DNA of 64,000 nucleotides from Mauremys mutica (Eukaryota > Chordata > Testudines > Geoemydidae): assembly GCF_020497125.1 (NCBI RefSeq), contig NC_059075.1, positions 46,660,003 through 46,724,002 on the forward strand, in the 5' to 3' direction. Position numbers and translations under genes: made by a program. Shown piece after piece: positions 59,830 to 64,000 of this stretch (the stretch's first letter is position 1; each line of letters opens with the position of its first letter). The notes under the pieces are model-generated. The model saw only the letters and a program-made list of their open reading frames with translations, made no database searches and was not told the DNA's origin.

Positions 59830-62800
59830 ATGGAATCTGGACACAGGAAAAGGGGAGAAGGGCAGGCAGGTGAAGTGTGTGGGTACATGCCTGTCTGAGA
59901 TAATGTCTCGTGTCACCAGTAACAAAACTTCTTTTGAGTTTCTAAAAATAATAGATGATAATTCCTTAACACAGAAAGTCCTGCTCCTAACACAGAGTAA
60001 CTCATTATTGGACCTTATTTTGACAGAGAGAGAAAAGTTAACCACTGACCTAAGAATAAGCAGTTGTCTAGGTACCAGCGATCATGATCTGGTTACATTT
60101 ACTTTGTGCAAAAAGAAGATGGCATTAACCAGTAATATGTATATTTGGAACTTCAAAAGGGCCAATTTTCCAAAGCTTAAAGCAATTGCCAGCATAATTA
60201 ACTGGGATATAAATTTAAATTTGGAAGTGTTAAATAAAATTGGGAATTGTTCAAGGACACCCTACTGGAGGCACAAAAAGCCACAATTCCAGAGACATGA
60301 AAAAGTTATGCTTGGCAAGAAGAAATTCTGGTTAAAAGGATGCAGCAATAAAATGTTAAAAAAAAACAATATATAAGGATAAAAAAAGTGGAAGTAACTT
60401 AATATAAGTTACAAGTTAAAAAATGTAGGTGACTGATGAGGGAAACCAAAGGATCAATGAAATATTAATGGCTAATATGGCAAAAGACAGTACAAAGGCA
60501 TTTTTAAATCACATTAAGAACAACAACAAATAATTCTAGGTCAGATATAGGTCCATTGCTAAATGTAGATGGTAAAATCATAAATAGTGATATAGAAAAG
60601 GCAAAAATGTTCAATAGATATTTCTGTCATGTATTTGGAATGCAGCATAAGAATGTACCCATCCCACAGGATGATGTGGATGGAATAGAAAGTTTACCAT
60701 CTGTAACAAAGAACGATGTGAGGCAGCATCTACTAAAATTAAACATTTTCAAGTCAATAGGCCTGGATAACTTACATCCAATAGTCTGAAAGGAACTAAC
60801 GAGCTCTCTGAACCACTAATGTTAATTTGTAACAAATCTTGGAAAACGAGGGAAATTTCAAAGAATTGAAGGACTGCTCGTGTATTTCCAATATTTCAAA
60901 AGGGTAAATGGGATGACCCATGGAGCTATAGACAAGTTAGCCTAACATCAGGCCCAGGCAAAAGAACAGAATAGTCAATGTAGGATATCAACAAAGAATT
61001 AGAAGCTAAAAAAAAATTAATTCCAAACAGCATGGAATGTAGATCTTGTCAGACAAACCTGTTGTCTTTTTTTGACAAGATTACAGGGCTCGTTGATAAA
61101 GGCAACTGTATTGATAGAGTATATTTAGATTTCTTAAAAGGCATCTGACTTAGTACCACATGACATTTTGATTAAAATTGTATTATATGAAATTAAGAGA
61201 GCACTAGTCAGATGGATTAAAAACTGGCTCAGACAGATCCCAAAGCGTAGTTGTTATTGGGAAGATATCAATGAGTAGGGCTGTTTTTAGCAGGTCCTTG
61301 TCCAACACTATATTTAATATTTTTATCAATGATCTAGGCAGTAATATAAAATCTTTGCTAGTAAATTTGCAGATGACACCAAGATTGGTGGAGTAGTAAA
61401 TAATAATGACAGGTTACTGTTACAGTGATCTGAATCACCTGATTAAATTGTCACATTCCAACAAAATGCATTTTAATATAGCCAAATGATAGGTAATATA
61501 CCCGAGAACCAAGAATATAAGTTATACCTACAGGATGGGAGATTCTTCTTGGGAAGTAGTGACTCACAGAAGGACTTAGGGTCATCACAGATAATCACCT
61601 CAACATAAGTTGTCAGTGCAGTGCTGTGGCAACAAGGCGTAATATGACCCCTACATGTATAAAAAGGGGAACACTGAGTAGAAGTAGGGACATGATCTTG
61701 CCTCTGTGAACAGCATTAGTAAGACCAATACAAGAATACTGTGTCCAGTTCTTGTGTGCACACTTAAAGAAGGATTTGGGAATGATGGAGCGAGTTCTAT
61801 TAATAGAAGGCCACAAAAATGATTCAGGGACTGGAAAACAAACCTTATGATGTGAGACATCAGGAGATCAATTTACTCAGCTTATCAAAGAGAAGATTGA
61901 GAGGTAAGCACTTACACATGGAAGAGAGATCTGATAGCAGGTGGGTTTTCAACCTTGTAGACAAAGTCATCACAAGATCCAATGGTTGGAAGTTCAAGTT
62001 AGACAAATTCAACCTTGAAGTAATACACAATTTCCTAGTGGTGACGGTAGCTGAACACTGAAATGGCTTACCAGGGAGGTGGTGGACTCAACCATGAATT
62101 GGAGTCTTTACAATGAGATTTGATATCTTTTAAAAGCTATGCCTTCTGGGGGAAAAAATCTACAGTCTGTGTGGAGGAGGTTGTGCTGGATGGTCACTGT
62201 GGTCCTTTCTGGCCTTGGAGTCTGAGAGTACCTCTGATCATCCCATCCTCAGAGTACCACGGGGAGAGGAGGACTGGTGGCATTGCCCTCAGTATGCTCA
62301 ATACACTTTCAGCTCTGTATTAAGACAATGAATATAGTCAAATCTCACACTTCAGGTTTCAGCTGGTCACCAGCAGGGTTCAGGAAAAATTTTTCTCTGA
62401 TCCACAATTGGCCAAATGTATTCTGGGTTGTTGTTGTTGTGCGGTGTGTGGTTTTCTGTTTTTGTTTTGTCACCTTTCTCTGAAGCATCAGAGATTGGCC
62501 ACAGTTGGAGATGGGACACCAGACAAGGGGGGACTAATGCTCAGAGGTGGTACAGAGAACCCTCTTTCTAGATGCCTGGCTGATGTATCTTACTCAGATG
62601 CTCAGGGTCAAAATGATCACCAGTTTTGAGGCCAGGAAGGAATTCTCTCCCAGGTCACACTGGCAGGGTCCTTGGGGAGTGGTCGACTTCCTCTGTAGCA
62701 TGGGGCATGGATTACCTGCTAGAATCATCTGGGTATATTTCACCTACTCAATTCCCTGCCATTGCAGGGGCCTCAGGCATTGGTGGCACCTCCATCTCAC

Positions 62801-62960
62801 CTGTTCTCTCCCTGTGGCACACAACAGCTTAGTTTCCTGAGGACTGAAATGTTTTAATCTGACTAAAGTTACTGGGCTCAATATAGGGGTATCCAGGTGA
62901 AATTAGTGGCCTGTGACATAGAGGATGTCAGACTGCATGATCCAAGGGAAGATGTAGTCC
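59830..62960 (+). mobile_element. CR1 LINE, about 3.1 kb, decayed
   Basis: A 184-codon frame (59822-60376) ends the endonuclease domain: LLDLILTEREKL, SCLGTSDHDLVTFTL and WNFKRANF. A 77-codon frame at 60556-60789 gives AKMFNRYFCHVF and FKSIGLDNLHP, the connector before RT. RT remnants follow in broken frames (CIDRVYLDFLKG near 61110). The 3' region (62620-62960) has 'ggaaggaattctctcccag' and 'ggatgtcagactgcatgatc', reverse complements of the block at 39191. Many stops; inactive. Confidence 0.88.
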
Positions 62961-62984
62961 TGGCTAGAAGTAAACCAAAATAGG

Positions 62985-64000
62985 TGTTGTTAGAATAACA
63001 GCACTACGTATTAGCTAACCAAGTAAGGACATTTCTGGACTGAGAGGATGGTACAGGAACACACAAGTTTTCTCAAGTAACTATGTAAAAAAATTTCTGA
63101 CAGATGGTACAGGGACACACAGACTCTTCATAAGTTAAGGATGGAATGATAGGATAATGGACAAGGATGTTTTGTTCAAACTAACAGGTACAGGGAGGAT
63201 AGTTAACATATGGAATGGAATACGTAAGTTGTTTGTATCCATGGATAAATAGGAGGCTGGAAGGAGGGCTTCTTTGTACCAGCCCAGAGGACAGCATTGT
63301 TAGAATACAGATATTCAGGCCTGCCTGTAAAGGCCTGTACTTTAAGCACTTAGGTATATTTTTTTTAATCACTTAGCTAATTCTAGAGGTATAAAAACAA
63401 AGAATCAAAATCCGTCCGCCTGTCTTTGGGCCTTCTCTCACTAAGATAGTTAAGGCCTTGTTCTTTCTTAGATTAAAGTCTTTGGCTAAGCAGCAGGGGC
63501 AGCAACAAACGGGGAAGCGTATGGTCACATCCTCACATTCCAAACCATTCTAAACATTGAAATAAGGTGGTATTGGGCTGTTAGGAAGAAGATCCTGTCC
63601 TGATAGTGCCCATCACCACCAGATAAAGAAACAGATATTAAGATGGTTAAAGAAAACTTAGTTTGACAGCATCCTGTCTGGCAAGAAATCATTTATCCAT
63701 GGTTGTGGTTGTGAAACCCGCATTTCTATATTGTTTTATCTTTAGGGCCTATACTTTTCTATTATTAATCTCTGTCTGGTTCTCTAATTGTTAATCTGCC
63801 TGGTGTATAATTAATTTTGCAAGGTGTAAGTTAATTAGGGTAGTGGGATATAATTGGTTAGAGAATTATGTTACAATATGTTAGGATTGATTAGTTAAAT
63901 TTCAGTAAAATGATTGGTTAATATATAGCTGAGAATATTACGGTACTATACAAACTGGAGTCAAACAGGAAGTGGGGGGAAGGAAATTAGAATCATGTTT
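62985..64000 (+). mobile_element. Endogenous-retrovirus-like LTR sequence, right end cut
   Basis: Begins near 'gttagaataacagcactacg', has a TATA-like 'gaggtataaaaacaaagaat' at about 63387 and continues to the window edge. 63780-64000 resembles common LTR text in turtle genomes. No protein domain is visible. Boundaries uncertain. Confidence 0.45.

Overview
The window is vertebrate nuclear DNA, most likely from a turtle. Genes are split by large introns with GT/AG splice sites. The repeats (CR1 LINEs, Penelope-like elements, DIRS-like elements, PIF/Harbinger elements with a Myb/SANT-like partner gene, and many short hAT elements with intact 8-bp target duplications) are a mix I associate with chelonian genomes. 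The turtle call is an inference from repeat content; no species can be named.

Two host genes are present, both on the minus strand and both cut by the window. PSMA6 (20S proteasome subunit alpha-1) has coding exons 1 to 6 at 15161-15086, 8871-8777, 7215-7134, 6816-6661, 4802-4624 and 1319-1225. Its last coding exon lies left of base 1. A CpG-rich, TATA-less promoter sits at about 14930-15690. PRORP (MRPP3/KIAA0391, the protein-only RNase P nuclease) contributes its last three coding exons at 29900-29752, 27406-27211 and 24605-24477. The rest lies beyond base 64000. PRORP upstream of PSMA6 on the same strand matches the order I know for human chromosome 14q13. The two gene bodies are about 9.3 kb apart (PRORP stop to PSMA6 start).

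Everything right of 29901 (about 34 kb) contains no exon I can recognise and is read as one PRORP intron filled with transposon debris. Notable elements are a Penelope fragment with a GIY-YIG endonuclease domain (32040-32826), a decayed two-gene PIF/Harbinger transposon (40467-43786), a 197-bp-arm Penelope fold-back (44077-44514), a DIRS-like tyrosine-recombinase relic (46955-48800), a CR1 of about 3 kb (59830-62960) and LTR-like sequence at the right edge.

No new gene system is apparent. The best leads are a 26-bp copy of the PSMA6 exon-3 splice acceptor sitting in intron 1 with its AG changed to GG, the Penelope fold-backs with hammerhead-like cores, and twin 311-bp hAT copies in neighbouring PRORP introns.
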